Part shown: piece after piece, positions 51,670-61,611 of the stretch
Numbering within the stretch: the first letter of the stretch is position 1
Layout: each line of letters begins with the position of its first letter
From: Brumimicrobium ulvae
GTDB taxonomy: Bacteria > Bacteroidota > Bacteroidia > Flavobacteriales_D > Crocinitomicaceae
Assembly: GCF_947504225.1 (NCBI RefSeq)
Contig: NZ_CANNGT010000005.1
Location: 186,001 to 250,000 of the forward strand
Length of the DNA: 64,000 nt
Direction: 5' to 3'
Notes under the pieces: model-generated
Told to the model about the DNA's origin: nothing
The model's input: only the letters and a program-made list of their open reading frames with translations
Databases searched by the model: none
Program-made: the position numbers and the translations under genes

Positions 51670-53688
51670 ATGATAAAAAATATTGGTCTTTTATTTACCC
51701 TTTTTGCTTTGCTATTCAATAGTTGTGCAACTGCCCAAATGGGATACAGTACGAAAAGTAAAAAAGCAATTAAACTCTTTGAACAAGGAAGAGAAGCTCC
51801 TCAAAAAAATGTAGACTTAAGAACAGGTCGACCTGATTTTGAAACCGGAATTGACTATCTGCAAAAAGCTTTAAAGAAAGATGAAAACTTCCTCGAAGCA
51901 CATCAAATGATAGGAGAGTTTTACCGACTTTCAGGGAAGAGCAAAGAAGCTGTTCATCATTATAAAAGAGCCCTAGAAATACGACCTTCGGCGAATCTGA
52001 ATGGACAGTTATACCTCGATATTGGAGAACTTCAAATGAGGAATAATGAATTTCAAGACGCAATAAAGTATTTTGATTATATCTTGAACAGCAACGACCG
52101 TAGAATTTCTGATCAGATGATTCACGCTGCTGAATACCTAAGAACTAGCGCAGAATTCTCACTCGAAGCAAGGAAAAACCCTTTAAATATTCAACCTATT
52201 AATATTGGAAAAGGAATCAATACGCAATACCCTGAATATTTTCCTACGATTACTGTTGATGGTAAAACCTTATTGTTTACTAGAGAAATTCCAAATAATG
52301 ATGGAAGTCCAAGAGGGCAGGAAGACTTTTTTGTTTCTCATTTGACCGAAGGAAATGTTTGGGCTAAGGCTTATCCAATGCCACCCAATATCAATACCGA
52401 ACAAAACGAAGGTGCACCAACAATTTCAGCAGATGGTAGAACATTGATTTTTGTTGCGTGTGCAGATGAAACAGGACGTAATTACGGCCCGAACAGAGAA
52501 GGGAAAGGAAGTTGTGATTTGTTTGTGACTGAGCGTATCGGTGACCGATGGACTAACCCGGTGAACCTTCCTGGAAATGTAAATACGTTTACTTGGGAGT
52601 CTCAACCTTCGCTTTCAGCAGATGGGAAAACATTGTACTTTATCCGCCGTGTGGGACAACAAAGAATACAAAGAAGTGATATCTACGTTAGTGAGAAACA
52701 AGCGGATGGAACATGGGGTAAAGCTGTTCCACTGCCCAATAATATCAATACAGAACGCATGGAGTCTTCTGTGATGATTCACCCAGATGGACAAACATTA
52801 TATTTTGCTTCGAATGGACATATAGGCTTAGGTGGAACTGATATTTACATGTCAAGAAAAGATCCTTTAGGAAATTGGGGAGATCCAGTTAATTTGGGGT
52901 ATCCAATCAATACAGAGAGCAATGAGAATTCATTACTGGTTGGACCGGATGGAGAAATTGCTTTCTTTGCTTCCGATAGAGCTGGAGGAGAAGGAAGTCT
53001 AGATATCTACTACTTTGAAATGCCAGAAGAGCTTAGACCGGTGAAAACGACTTACTTTGAAGGTTTGGTGTATGATGCAATAACAAAGAAACCTTTGAAA
53101 GGAAAGTTTGAGTTGATTGATTTGTCTTCAGGAAAGGAAGTTATTGCTTCGGAAGCGGATCCAATTACGGGAGAATTCTTGGTCGCACTCCCAACGAAAA
53201 AAGAATATGCTTTAAACGTCTCTTTTCCAGGGTATTCTTTCTTTTCTAAAAACTTTAATATGATTGAAAGCGATGAAGCTGTTCGTATGGATGTGCCCTT
53301 AGTGCCGATTACTGATGAACAACCCATTCTTTTGGCAAATGTCTTTTTCGATCTAGGAAAATCAACCTTAAGAAAAGAGTCTTATGTCGAGTTGAATAAA
53401 CTAGAGTCTTTCTTGAAGGAAAACAACAGTATTAAAATTGAAATTGGAGGACACACGGATACACGTGGAGACAATCGCGCCAATCAAAAGTTATCTGAAG
53501 ATAGGGCAAAAGCAGTTTACGATTTCTTAGTCAATAAGGGTGTTGAAGCAGAAAGACTAAGCTACAAAGGTTATGGGGAAGAAAATCCTATGAACACGGA
53601 TGAAGAAATTGCTAAATTAACGACTGAAGAAGCCAAAGAAAAGGCTCATCAAGAAAATAGACGTACTGAATATAGAATTGTAAAATGA
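51670..53688 (+). CDS. OmpA-family lipoprotein with TPR and PD40 propeller repeats
   Basis: 672 residues. A lipobox-like signal ends FNSCAT. TPR-like helices follow (about 35-165: AHQMIGEFYRLSGKSKEAVH). Then PD40/WD40-like propeller repeats (about 185-440: TISADGRTLIFVACADE, SLSADGKTLYFIRRVG, MIHPDGQTLYFASNGH, LVGPDGEIAFFASDRAGG). A carboxypeptidase-regulatory-like beta segment (about 460-540) precedes the OmpA domain (about 560-672: NVFFDLGKSTL, GHTDTRGDNRANQKLSEDRA), which binds peptidoglycan. This layout is common in gliding/T9SS-linked Bacteroidota. It overlaps the UbiA gene by 4 bp. Confidence 0.93.
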   Translation: MIKNIGLLFTLFALLFNSCATAQMGYSTKSKKAIKLFEQGREAPQKNVDLRTGRPDFETGIDYLQKALKKDENFLEAHQMIGEFYRLSGKSKEAVHHYKRALEIRPSANLNGQLYLDIGELQMRNNEFQDAIKYFDYILNSNDRRISDQMIHAAEYLRTSAEFSLEARKNPLNIQPINIGKGINTQYPEYFPTITVDGKTLLFTREIPNNDGSPRGQEDFFVSHLTEGNVWAKAYPMPPNINTEQNEGAPTISADGRTLIFVACADETGRNYGPNREGKGSCDLFVTERIGDRWTNPVNLPGNVNTFTWESQPSLSADGKTLYFIRRVGQQRIQRSDIYVSEKQADGTWGKAVPLPNNINTERMESSVMIHPDGQTLYFASNGHIGLGGTDIYMSRKDPLGNWGDPVNLGYPINTESNENSLLVGPDGEIAFFASDRAGGEGSLDIYYFEMPEELRPVKTTYFEGLVYDAITKKPLKGKFELIDLSSGKEVIASEADPITGEFLVALPTKKEYALNVSFPGYSFFSKNFNMIESDEAVRMDVPLVPITDEQPILLANVFFDLGKSTLRKESYVELNKLESFLKENNSIKIEIGGHTDTRGDNRANQKLSEDRAKAVYDFLVNKGVEAERLSYKGYGEENPMNTDEEIAKLTTEEAKEKAHQENRRTEYRIVK

Positions 53689-54641
53689 TTCACTTTTTAA
53701 GGTTAATTCGTCCCGTCAACTTGCTGATTATCGCTGTAACAATGTACAGTGTCGGCGGATATCTGGATCTTGTTTATGCAGAATCCAATGAGGGTTTATT
53801 GTTGATTCAAACCTTTAACTTTTTTTTATTGGTCATTTCAACGGTCTTTATTGCAGCTGCAGGAAACATAATCAATGATTATTTTGACGTTCGAGCTGAT
53901 AGGGTCAATAGACCTGATCGATTAGTCATTACCAAACACATCAAAAGAAGATGGGCAATTGTTTTTCATTGGATACTCAATTTTGTTGCTTTTGGAATGG
54001 CAATTCACCTTGGATTGGTGCTAGAAACTTTTTGGTATGTATTTATTCACCTCTTGTCTATTAATTTATTGTGGTTCTATTCAATGCAACTGAAAAGAAC
54101 GCTTGTAATTGGGAATGTAGTGATTGCATTATTGACGGGATTGGTTCCTGTTTTGGTTGGAATCTACTATCAAGACTTTTTTAAAACAGTGACTTTGGAT
54201 TCGGCTTACCCTTTTCATTTGAAGGGATATCAGTTTTTCCCAGTCTACCTAGGTATAACCTTAGGTGTTTTTGCTTTTGTGTTGAATTTAACACGCGAAA
54301 TTATCAAAGATATGCAAGATGTTAAAGGGGACCTGATTATCAAAGCCCGAACCATTCCAATCGTCTACGGAGTGAAGAAGTCAAGGTCTATAGCAGTGGG
54401 ATTTGTTTTAATAAACATGGCTTTATCGATTCCTATCGTATGGTTTTGGCAAACAGGATATATCGAAGGAATGGCATTGGCTCCACTATTCTTAAGTGCT
54501 CTTTTCGCTATTTTCACATTGGTAATACTCTTAAATCCAATTACCGATAGAAACTTAAAAACGGCCAACTTAGGGATAAAGCTAACCATCATTTTCGGTA
54601 TGCTTTTGCCCTTATTTTGGGTTGTACAATTGCTGAATTAA
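53685..54641 (+). CDS. UbiA-family prenyltransferase (GGGP-synthase-like annotation common in the phylum)
   Basis: 318 residues with about eight membrane helices. The two aspartate-rich motifs that bind prenyl pyrophosphate with Mg are NDYFDVRADRVNRPDR (about 65-80) and IKDMQDVKGD (about 207-216). UbiA enzymes attach isoprenoid chains to aromatic rings or to glycerol-phosphate lipids. Acceptor is not determined here; close Bacteroidota homologues are usually annotated as geranylgeranylglycerol-phosphate geranylgeranyltransferase. ATGA overlap with the OmpA gene, and maf follows after 9 bp, so this is one operon. Confidence 0.88.
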   Translation: MIHFLRLIRPVNLLIIAVTMYSVGGYLDLVYAESNEGLLLIQTFNFFLLVISTVFIAAAGNIINDYFDVRADRVNRPDRLVITKHIKRRWAIVFHWILNFVAFGMAIHLGLVLETFWYVFIHLLSINLLWFYSMQLKRTLVIGNVVIALLTGLVPVLVGIYYQDFFKTVTLDSAYPFHLKGYQFFPVYLGITLGVFAFVLNLTREIIKDMQDVKGDLIIKARTIPIVYGVKKSRSIAVGFVLINMALSIPIVWFWQTGYIEGMALAPLFLSALFAIFTLVILLNPITDRNLKTANLGIKLTIIFGMLLPLFWVVQLLN

Positions 54642-54650
54642 ATCCACATT

Positions 54651-55223
54651 ATGTTCTCCAAAAAAATAATTTTAGGTTCTGCTTCTCCACGGAGGAAACA
54701 ATTGATCGAACAACTTGGCGTACGTTGTGAAATTCGAAAGAAAGAAGTGGATGAGGTTTTTCCTAAGGAACTTTCTCATTTTGATGTACCCATTTATCTT
54801 GCAGAGTTAAAAGCTGAACCACTTAGAAACTCGATTTTAAGTGATGAGGTTTTATTGACTTCTGACACAGTGGTCATTCACAATAATCAAATTTTAGAAA
54901 AGCCAAAAAACCATGAAGCTGCCGTTGAAATGTTGGAACGTTTGTCAGGGTCAATCAACGAAGTTGTAACTGGAGTTCATTTATATTCTCCTCAGAAGAA
55001 ATATTCTTTCGCAGTTCGAACGAAAGTGTTTTTTAAAGAATTAACAGCAGATGAAATAGAGTATTACGTGAGTAAATATCAACCTTATGATAAAGCCGGG
55101 GCATACGGAATCCAAGAATGGATTGGAATGATAGGTGTAGAAAAGATAGAAGGTTGTTTTTATAATGTTATGGGGTTGCCTATGAATGAATTATGGAAGG
55201 TTTTGAATAAAGAGTTTATTTAA
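54651..55223 (+). CDS. maf: Maf-family nucleotide pyrophosphatase
   Basis: 190 residues. The opening IILGSASPRRKQLIEQLG and the loop LLTSDTVVIHNNQILEKP (split by family into SDT and KP motifs) define Maf. Then VVTGVHLYS, and YDKAGAYGIQEWIG which holds the conserved Lys/Gln/Gly. Maf removes pyrophosphate from non-canonical or modified nucleotides such as 7-methyl-GTP or dTTP/UTP; which one depends on subfamily. It ends the operon and meets the J-domain gene convergently. Confidence 0.94.
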   Translation: MFSKKIILGSASPRRKQLIEQLGVRCEIRKKEVDEVFPKELSHFDVPIYLAELKAEPLRNSILSDEVLLTSDTVVIHNNQILEKPKNHEAAVEMLERLSGSINEVVTGVHLYSPQKKYSFAVRTKVFFKELTADEIEYYVSKYQPYDKAGAYGIQEWIGMIGVEKIEGCFYNVMGLPMNELWKVLNKEFI

Positions 55224-55238
55224 CCAAAAATAAGGTGT

Positions 55239-56135
55239 TTAAATCAAGCCAAATGTCAATAAGTGTATCCATCGGTCGTTGGAGAACATCACAACAAACA
55301 AAAATAAGGGTATAGCATACATGCTTAAATGGAAAAATAGTGTAAATGTAAAGGTTTTGCTTTTAATGAAATAGGTGAGTAGAGGAAATAGCAACACAAA
55401 AGGAATGAGTGGAAATGTACTGGGGAGACTGTAGTCTGGTGTATAATAAACCCACCGATCAAATTGCCATACTTTTACATATTTGATGTCTTTAAATAGT
55501 GGAGTCTTTTCTAAATAAAGGTATTCATATTTTGACATTTCTATGAATTTTTGAGAAAGCCAAGCTTTTTGTCCATTCTCAAATTTTACTGGAGAAGTTG
55601 AATGCTTATTAGCTCCAGAATATCTTGAAGAAGTATTTACTTTTACGATTTGACTTACTTCGGTTACCGCAGGGAAATAAAGCATATCCAGTGTCATTAA
55701 AAGCGAGATTAAAGTGCTCACATACATCACCCTTTTGAATCGTTTCCACCATTTTCCATTGGTTAATGTACGAAAATAAGCATCGTTTTCTTCAGCTTCT
55801 CTTCTTTTATTTTGCTCATAACGCATACGTGCTTTTTTAATTCTTTCTTCACGTATTTCGCTTGCTGTTTTTTGTCGGGTTCTTGTTCTTTGAGTTGAAG
55901 TCTGGCGATAAGATGTCCTGTTTTGAGACGTGCTGTTAGGATCTATTCCTCGTTCTAATGCCTCAAGAATGTTTTCATAAGCTTCGGTAACCTCAATAAA
56001 CTTATCTTTTGCAGCTGCAGTGGGGTTCCTGTCAGGATGATATTTTAAAGCTTTCTTTCTGTAAGCTTTCTTAATGAGCGCTTCATTCTTTGTGGGTGAT
56101 ATCCCTAATATTTTAAAGTATGAACTTAAACTCAT
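55239..56135 (-). CDS. J-domain protein with membrane C-terminus
   Basis: 298 residues. The N-terminal J domain (about 3-65) has the HPD motif in ALKYHPDRNP, so it should stimulate a DnaK-type ATPase. No G/F or zinc region follows. A charged linker rich in Arg (about 75-120) precedes three or so hydrophobic segments (about 135-155, 240-258, 265-290), suggesting an inner-membrane DnaJ-like adaptor. It overlaps the MenE-like gene by 4 bp, so translation is coupled, although the functions appear unrelated. Confidence 0.87.
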   Translation of the reverse strand: MSLSSYFKILGISPTKNEALIKKAYRKKALKYHPDRNPTAAAKDKFIEVTEAYENILEALERGIDPNSTSQNRTSYRQTSTQRTRTRQKTASEIREERIKKARMRYEQNKRREAEENDAYFRTLTNGKWWKRFKRVMYVSTLISLLMTLDMLYFPAVTEVSQIVKVNTSSRYSGANKHSTSPVKFENGQKAWLSQKFIEMSKYEYLYLEKTPLFKDIKYVKVWQFDRWVYYTPDYSLPSTFPLIPFVLLFPLLTYFIKSKTFTFTLFFHLSMYAIPLFLFVVMFSNDRWIHLLTFGLI

Positions 56136-57124
56136 TGAATTTCTGCAGTAGTTTGAATTCGGTCTATCTTTCCCGATGCTGTTCTTTTTAACGAAGATAT
56201 AAAAAAGTATGCCTTTGGACGTTCATACTTGCTTAATTCTTGTTCTATCTCTGCTTTTAACTCGGTTCTATCTAAGTGTTTTTCACCTATGAATATAACC
56301 TTGTTGCCTAGTTTTTGATCTGGTAAAGAGCTGATGATGAAATCTGTTGATTTAATTCTGTTTTTTATTTTTCGTTCCACCTCCTCTGGATGAATTTTTA
56401 CTCCACCTGAGTTGATTACAAAATCTGCTCTTCCTAACCAATGGAAACTTTTTTCATCAATTAATTCAACAATGTCTGTTGTTTTTAAATTATAGATCTG
56501 CAAGTCTGTATTGTCAATGACCAAACAATCATCTATGGTGCTTAGTTTGGTGTTTCCAATAGCACGATATGGTGCCGATTTTTCTTTTAAGTTCTTTAAA
56601 GCAATGTGAGAAACGGTTTCCGTCATTCCAAAAGTAGAATAGGCATGACAAGAATAGTTCTGTATTTGTTCGACAAGTTCATCTGAAACTGGCGCACCAC
56701 CAATAATTAAATGTTTGATTAGATTTAGTTTTTCTGGATTTTTTTGTAAAGCTTCTTCCACTTGTAATGGAACCATTGCTACAAAATCAATCGGTTGGTT
56801 TAGGTTTGCCAGTGGATTACTTGTAACATTTGTTACATAAAGTGTGAGGTCAAAAAGCTGTGATCGAACGACCATCATTTTTCCGCCTATATAATTTGTA
56901 GACATGCATAGAAGCGCTGATTCACAGCTTGATAAGTTAAGGAAGTCTCCTGTCATTTGTGCGGATGTCTTCATTTTCCATTTCGGAATTTCAATGGCTT
57001 TTGGTGGTCCTGTTGAACCAGAGCTTAACTGTATAATCGATTGACTGTCATCGTTCCACACGGTTAAGAAGTCTTGAGTTTCTTGTGCAATTTCTGTTGA
57101 ACTGTCTAATGTTTGAATGCGCAT
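56132..57124 (-). CDS. menE: Short AMP-forming acyl-CoA ligase, MenE-like (o-succinylbenzoate-CoA ligase)
   Basis: 330 residues, shorter than usual AMP-binding enzymes (about 500), as in Bacteroidota MenE. Motifs: SSGSTGPPKAI (about 35-45, AMP/P-loop), YSTFGMTETVSHIAL (about 157-171), LGRADFVINSGGVKIHPEEVE (split: LGRADFV, INSGGVKIHPEEVE; about 225-246) and RTASGKIDR (about 313-321) with the catalytic Lys. It would activate o-succinylbenzoate for menaquinone. The N-terminal domain is compact. Other men genes are not seen here, so the substrate is inferred. Confidence 0.82.
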   Translation of the reverse strand: MRIQTLDSSTEIAQETQDFLTVWNDDSQSIIQLSSGSTGPPKAIEIPKWKMKTSAQMTGDFLNLSSCESALLCMSTNYIGGKMMVVRSQLFDLTLYVTNVTSNPLANLNQPIDFVAMVPLQVEEALQKNPEKLNLIKHLIIGGAPVSDELVEQIQNYSCHAYSTFGMTETVSHIALKNLKEKSAPYRAIGNTKLSTIDDCLVIDNTDLQIYNLKTTDIVELIDEKSFHWLGRADFVINSGGVKIHPEEVERKIKNRIKSTDFIISSLPDQKLGNKVIFIGEKHLDRTELKAEIEQELSKYERPKAYFFISSLKRTASGKIDRIQTTAEIQ

Positions 57125-57231
57125 GCGTTTAATTTAAGGGGCACGAAATTTGATTCTCTTTCTTTAATATTAATTCAAATATGCTGATTTTAAATCTAGA
57201 ATTGTAACTTTAGCATAATAAATAAACGAAT

Positions 57232-57660
57232 ATGAAATATCTTAGTATAATCACAATTGTTGTAGCTCTGCTTACTTCGTCCTTTATTTGGGCGCCTGCA
57301 AATACCGATGAACCAGGAATTAAATTTGAAAATCTCACCTTTGAAGAGGCCATTCAAAAAGCGAAAGAAGAAAATAAATTGATTTTCCTTGATGCTTATG
57401 CTGTTTGGTGTGGACCATGTAAAATGATGGACAGAACAACATTTAAAGACGAAAAAGTAGGAGAGGTATTCAACGAGAACTTTATCAATATTAAAATTGA
57501 TATGGAGAAAGGAGAAGGACCAAACATCGCAAAAAAATATCAAGTTCGTGCATATCCAACAATGATGTTGATCAATGGAGAAGGCAAAGTAGAAAAAAGA
57601 ATATTAGGAGCAGTTCGAAATACGCAATTGCTTGAAGAGGTAAAAGACTTTGTGAAATAA
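57232..57660 (+). CDS. Secreted thioredoxin-fold protein
   Basis: 142 residues. A signal-like helix (about 1-20) is followed by a thioredoxin fold. The active site is WCGPCK with Cys60 and Cys63, and the cis-Pro loop is VRAYPTMMLI. YAVWCGPCKMMDRTT and GEVFNENFINIKIDME match the thioredoxin-7/DsbD-gamma-like type. It probably handles disulfides in the periplasm. Single-gene unit with a terminator. Confidence 0.92.
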   Translation: MKYLSIITIVVALLTSSFIWAPANTDEPGIKFENLTFEEAIQKAKEENKLIFLDAYAVWCGPCKMMDRTTFKDEKVGEVFNENFINIKIDMEKGEGPNIAKKYQVRAYPTMMLINGEGKVEKRILGAVRNTQLLEEVKDFVK

Positions 57661-57681
57661 GTTTGAATTCCTATAAAATTA

Positions 57682-57716
57682 TGAGGTGTGGCTAAAAAAA
57701 AGCTGCACCTTTTTTG
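57682..57716 (+). terminator. Terminator of the thioredoxin gene
   Basis: AGGTGTGGCT and AGCTGCACCT pair (two G-U pairs) around an A-rich loop and run into a T-run. Confidence 0.75.
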
Positions 57717-57721
57717 TTCTT

Positions 57722-58804
57722 CTATTTGTCTACCCTAAATGCTATTCCTGTTACTCTTTTTGTTTCCACACCTTCAATAACCTCTGTTCTCACTAGGTCT
57801 TGTGCCATTTTTGAATTGAATACTGCAGCTAAATCTTTTACTTCTCCGCAAGGAACAAAGTGAGCATGCATATATTCTAAAATGTCATCCGCAGGAAAGT
57901 GAAGGACTTTTTCTTTGAGTAATTCAAACAATTGAACTCTGTTTTTTACCCGTAGTTGCACCGAAGAAAAACGTTGGTCCTTGGCAAGCTCAGATAATTT
58001 TAAAAAATCACAAAGTTGTTCAAAGTGTCGGTTGCTTCCAATAGCAAAAGTGATTGTTCTTTGGTCTGAAGTGGTGAAAAGCTCACCGTAAGGCGCAATA
58101 TTCGGATGCAAAGAACCTATGCGCTGAGGAACATAATTGTTCATTAAATAATTTGATGCTTGATTCACCAATGAGCTTACTGCCGCATCGTATAATGAAA
58201 CACTGATGCTTTTGCCTTTGTAATTTGGATTTCCTTTTTTTGCAAAGAGTTCAATTAAGAGTCCTTCTTTCAAATGATGTGCTGCTAAAACATCAATCAA
58301 AGCAATGGGCATTTTTACAGGACCACTTTCTGGCGTTCCATTCATGGACATGATGCCTGACTCTGCTTGTAAAATCAAATCATAGGCTACGCGGTCACTT
58401 GTTGCTCCAAATCCATTGATTTTTCCAATGATCAATTGTGGATTAATGGAATGTAATTGTGCATCGCTAATTTTCAACTTTTCTTGGTCGCCCAATTTGA
58501 AGTTCATCAGAATGAGGTCTGCATCCTTTAGCATTTCAAAGAGTTTTTTACGTTGATTTTCCTCTTTGAGGTTGAGTCGCTGATAGCTTTTCTTGTAGTT
58601 GATGCTCGAGAAATACGCGGAAACAGTACTGTTTTTGTCCTCATTGGGCAATTTCCAAGATCGCGTAATATCAGGATAAACCGAGTTTTCAACCTTTATG
58701 ACCTGAGCACCTAATTCTGCAAAAAAGGAACCGACAGATGGTCCAGCTAAAACGGTGGATAAATCGATGATTTTGAGGGTATGGAAAATGGAGAAATGTG
58801 ACAT
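57722..58804 (-). CDS. Class III CoA-transferase (CaiB/BaiF family)
   Basis: 360 residues. The opening LKIIDLSTVLAGPSVGSFFAELGAQVIKVE (split: LKIIDLSTVLAGPSVGSFFA, ELGAQVIKVE) is the family signature. The catalytic Asp lies in VAYDLILQAESG (about 135-146). Further family segments are MNGTPESGPVKMPIALIDVL and NIAPYGELFTTSD. These enzymes swap CoA between carboxylic acids (for example carnitine, oxalate, succinate). No partner genes are adjacent, so the acids are unknown. Confidence 0.93.
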   Translation of the reverse strand: MSHFSIFHTLKIIDLSTVLAGPSVGSFFAELGAQVIKVENSVYPDITRSWKLPNEDKNSTVSAYFSSINYKKSYQRLNLKEENQRKKLFEMLKDADLILMNFKLGDQEKLKISDAQLHSINPQLIIGKINGFGATSDRVAYDLILQAESGIMSMNGTPESGPVKMPIALIDVLAAHHLKEGLLIELFAKKGNPNYKGKSISVSLYDAAVSSLVNQASNYLMNNYVPQRIGSLHPNIAPYGELFTTSDQRTITFAIGSNRHFEQLCDFLKLSELAKDQRFSSVQLRVKNRVQLFELLKEKVLHFPADDILEYMHAHFVPCGEVKDLAAVFNSKMAQDLVRTEVIEGVETKRVTGIAFRVDK

Positions 58805-58973
58805 TTAAAAAATGATGTTTGGTAGAGGTAAAGATAGGCAAATAATTACGAAGTTTTAAAATTGAATTTCGGAATTAGGGGTGGGGAAAATGTTCAATTT
58901 TATATTTGTTATGATCCCAATTTTTGTGTTGGAACCATAACAAATAGTCATGACCAGTAAATGACGTTTTGGA

Positions 58974-59393
58974 TTACTTTTCTAGGGTGATCTCTTTATC
59001 TAAAGATTTTAGAACCATTTTAGATTCAGAGAGTTCTAGAATTGTCATTACTCCTGCTAAAGATGCTCCTCCCATACCTCCAATTCTACAGTTTGAAATA
59101 AATAACTTTCCGTCTGTCAGCATCCATTGTGCATCAAAATCATAGAATTCGCAATGGTCAGGTGCTTTTCCATCCAATTTTTTAACCGCTGTCCCATCAA
59201 TCAAATCTCCACCAGCCCCCAGACTAAAACTCCAGATGGTTTGTTTATCACATTCCGTAAGTTCAATGTTTTCACCATCACTTGTGAATCCTGTTAAATT
59301 CCAATCTCCAACGATTTGATTTTCATTCACTCCTCCACAAGAAAAAAACAAAGTAGTGACCAATAGCAAAGCACTTAGCTTTAATAGTTTCAT
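58974..59393 (-). CDS. Lipocalin-like lipoprotein
   Basis: 139 residues. The lipobox Cys is at FFSCGG (about 19). The mature part opens IVGDWNLTGFTSDGENIEL, the strand pattern of the lipocalin-like domain (DUF-type) family, with Cys residues in LTECDK, DHCEFYD and SNCRIGG that may form disulfides. No ligand can be named. It stands alone on the minus strand. Confidence 0.75.
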   Translation of the reverse strand: MKLLKLSALLLVTTLFFSCGGVNENQIVGDWNLTGFTSDGENIELTECDKQTIWSFSLGAGGDLIDGTAVKKLDGKAPDHCEFYDFDAQWMLTDGKLFISNCRIGGMGGASLAGVMTILELSESKMVLKSLDKEITLEK

Positions 59394-59527
59394 AATTTAA
59401 ATTTTAGTGAATTATAAATATAGTCATTTGATTGAACTCTTTTTTGAAAGAGAGGTTTAAATTTAGCAGATTGATCAATTGCTGTTCTCAAAAGAAGAAG
59501 ATGAAATTCGAATTACCACGAACAAGT

Positions 59528-61609
59528 TTAAAATTCAATTTTCACTCCGCCATAATAGTTTCTTACAGCAGCAGGATTAAAATAGCGCTTCCCATAAGCA
59601 TTGATATCGTTCCCTAAACTGTATTTTTCGTCGAGCAAATTGTCCACCCCTGCAAACAACTGAAGTTGAATTATTGGCGAGATATTCCACGTCCATGTAC
59701 CTTTGATTTGCACCAAATTAAAAGCTTTTGCAAAAACCGTATTGGCATCGTTCAAAGGCATAGAAGAAGTGTAATTGTGTAAGATGTTTAATTTGAATGT
59801 ATAAGGGAGTTCTATGCTTAAGCTATTGGACCACACGTGATTTGGCACAGCAGTAACTTTGTTCTCTGAGAAATCATTGCCTTTTACCATGTAATTCCCA
59901 AATCGGTAATGGTTGAAGGTGAAAGCAGTTTGGAAATTAAGACTTTTAAAAAAGCCTTTAGCCTTGTGTGGAAGAAGCTTAGCATCAACGGAAGATTCTA
60001 TTCCTTTTTGATTGATTTCACCTGCATTTACAAAATATTCAGCGCCATCTTCGTTCAATTGTCTAACAATTCCGTTATTCATGTCGTAATTGTAGGCGCT
60101 TAAATCTGCAGTAATCCTTCTGTTTGAACTTTCCCAACGCATCCCAATTTCATAGTTTATTCCGGTCTCTGGATTTAAATTGGTGTTGATGGTGTTGTCG
60201 GAAGAACGTACCTCAGCAATGGTCGGTGGAGAATATCCTTTAGCGACTAATGCTCGCACGGCAAAGTTTTTATTAATGACATAAGATGTAGCCACTCTTG
60301 GCATAAATATATTGCCGAAATTAATTTCTCCTGATGGATTTGTAGTTACTGGATAAAGGGAGTTGTAATTGATTTTTGCTTGATTCAATCCCAAAGAAGC
60401 TTCTATTGTCCAGCGTTTGTATAGCTTAATCATGGCGCGATAAAAGAAACTTCCTTGTAAATTATCTAGTTCATCAAAGGCTTGCGGATTTCCAGGTGTC
60501 CCTTGGTTGTTGTCATAGTTTTCAATACTTGACCAACCTTTTTGACCTTCAAACCCGAGTTGCATTTGCCAAGTGACTTGCTTTTGAATGGTGTCTTTGT
60601 AGGATAGATAAGTTCGAAGTCCTAAGTTTTTTTCTTTTCGAAATTCATAGTTGGTGATGAACGGATTTTTAAAATCGGTATAAGAACCAAAAACGCTTAA
60701 GGTGTGACTGAGTTTACTTGTGATATTGGCTTCATGTGCAACTCCACCAAAAAAGGTTTTGTTGTAAATCCCTGCTTTTTGTTCACTCGCCGAAGGATTA
60801 GGTCCACCTGCTGGACGTGCCATAGTGGGGTCTTTTTCCATCTGACTTTCAGTTAATCCGCCAGGAGTTTGATAATGTAAATCACTATACAAAGCTAAAA
60901 TTCTCAATTCATTCTTTTTTGAATACTTCCATTGATGAGCAGTCTGAATGGTTTTTTTATTCAATCCAGAATTTTCTCTGTATCCATCAGAACGCGTAAA
61001 AGATTGATCCACAGAAAAGGCATATTTTTCATTTACTTTGCGTTGAATAGAAAACTGTTCCTGAAACAATCCAAAAGAGCCTCCGTTGAGTAAAAGAGAT
61101 CCTTTGTTTTCAGTAACATCGAATCCTTTCGGTTGAATCCTTATGACTCCACCAGAATTTGCACCATAAAGTGATCCGTCAGGACCTTTGGTGACATGAA
61201 TTGAAGCAATCGAAGAGGGGTCGATTAAGTTGAGATAAGTGTTTCCTCCTGCATCTGTCAATGGAAATTCATCCATGTAAATTTTCGTATTTCGAATACC
61301 AAAAGGAGAACGAATCAAACTGCCACGCATAGCTAATCGGTAACTACCTGGAGAACGTTCTTCCATACGGATTCCAGGGACTGTATTCAAAGCGGGCAAT
61401 AAGGTTGTGGTCTGTTGATTCTCGATTTGTTCAGCAGAAATTGATTGTGCCGAAGAGGTAAAACCTAAGATCTTTTGCTTGTTGAAATAAGCAATGATTT
61501 CTACAGCTTCGAATTCAACTTCTTGAACTTTGGAAATACTGTCTGGTTTTTGACCGTAAAGCGTTAAAAAAGAAAATGTAAATATTAGAACTGTAATGTT
61601 TTTGATCAT
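59528..61609 (-). CDS. TonB-dependent outer-membrane receptor
   Basis: 693 residues. After a signal peptide (ends LTLYGQ) comes a plug domain (about 45-150: NTVPGIRMEERSPGSYRLAM, KGPDGSLYGANSGGVIRI) and a 22-strand barrel ending VKIEF. The plug matches siderophore/cobalamin/metal-type receptors, but ligand is not determined and no ABC importer is near. The start codon lies in a 210-bp segment copied from the four-helix-bundle gene upstream, so the promoter region may be new. The terminal Phe fits barrel assembly. Confidence 0.93.
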   Translation of the reverse strand: MIKNITVLIFTFSFLTLYGQKPDSISKVQEVEFEAVEIIAYFNKQKILGFTSSAQSISAEQIENQQTTTLLPALNTVPGIRMEERSPGSYRLAMRGSLIRSPFGIRNTKIYMDEFPLTDAGGNTYLNLIDPSSIASIHVTKGPDGSLYGANSGGVIRIQPKGFDVTENKGSLLLNGGSFGLFQEQFSIQRKVNEKYAFSVDQSFTRSDGYRENSGLNKKTIQTAHQWKYSKKNELRILALYSDLHYQTPGGLTESQMEKDPTMARPAGGPNPSASEQKAGIYNKTFFGGVAHEANITSKLSHTLSVFGSYTDFKNPFITNYEFRKEKNLGLRTYLSYKDTIQKQVTWQMQLGFEGQKGWSSIENYDNNQGTPGNPQAFDELDNLQGSFFYRAMIKLYKRWTIEASLGLNQAKINYNSLYPVTTNPSGEINFGNIFMPRVATSYVINKNFAVRALVAKGYSPPTIAEVRSSDNTINTNLNPETGINYEIGMRWESSNRRITADLSAYNYDMNNGIVRQLNEDGAEYFVNAGEINQKGIESSVDAKLLPHKAKGFFKSLNFQTAFTFNHYRFGNYMVKGNDFSENKVTAVPNHVWSNSLSIELPYTFKLNILHNYTSSMPLNDANTVFAKAFNLVQIKGTWTWNISPIIQLQLFAGVDNLLDEKYSLGNDINAYGKRYFNPAAVRNYYGGVKIEF

Positions 61610-61611
61610 AT

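Noticed and set aside
59528-61609. Assigning the TonB receptor to cobalamin uptake because a B12-regulated gene is in the window
   Set aside because: It is 31 kb from the riboswitch, has no riboswitch of its own and no B12-specific motif was seen.
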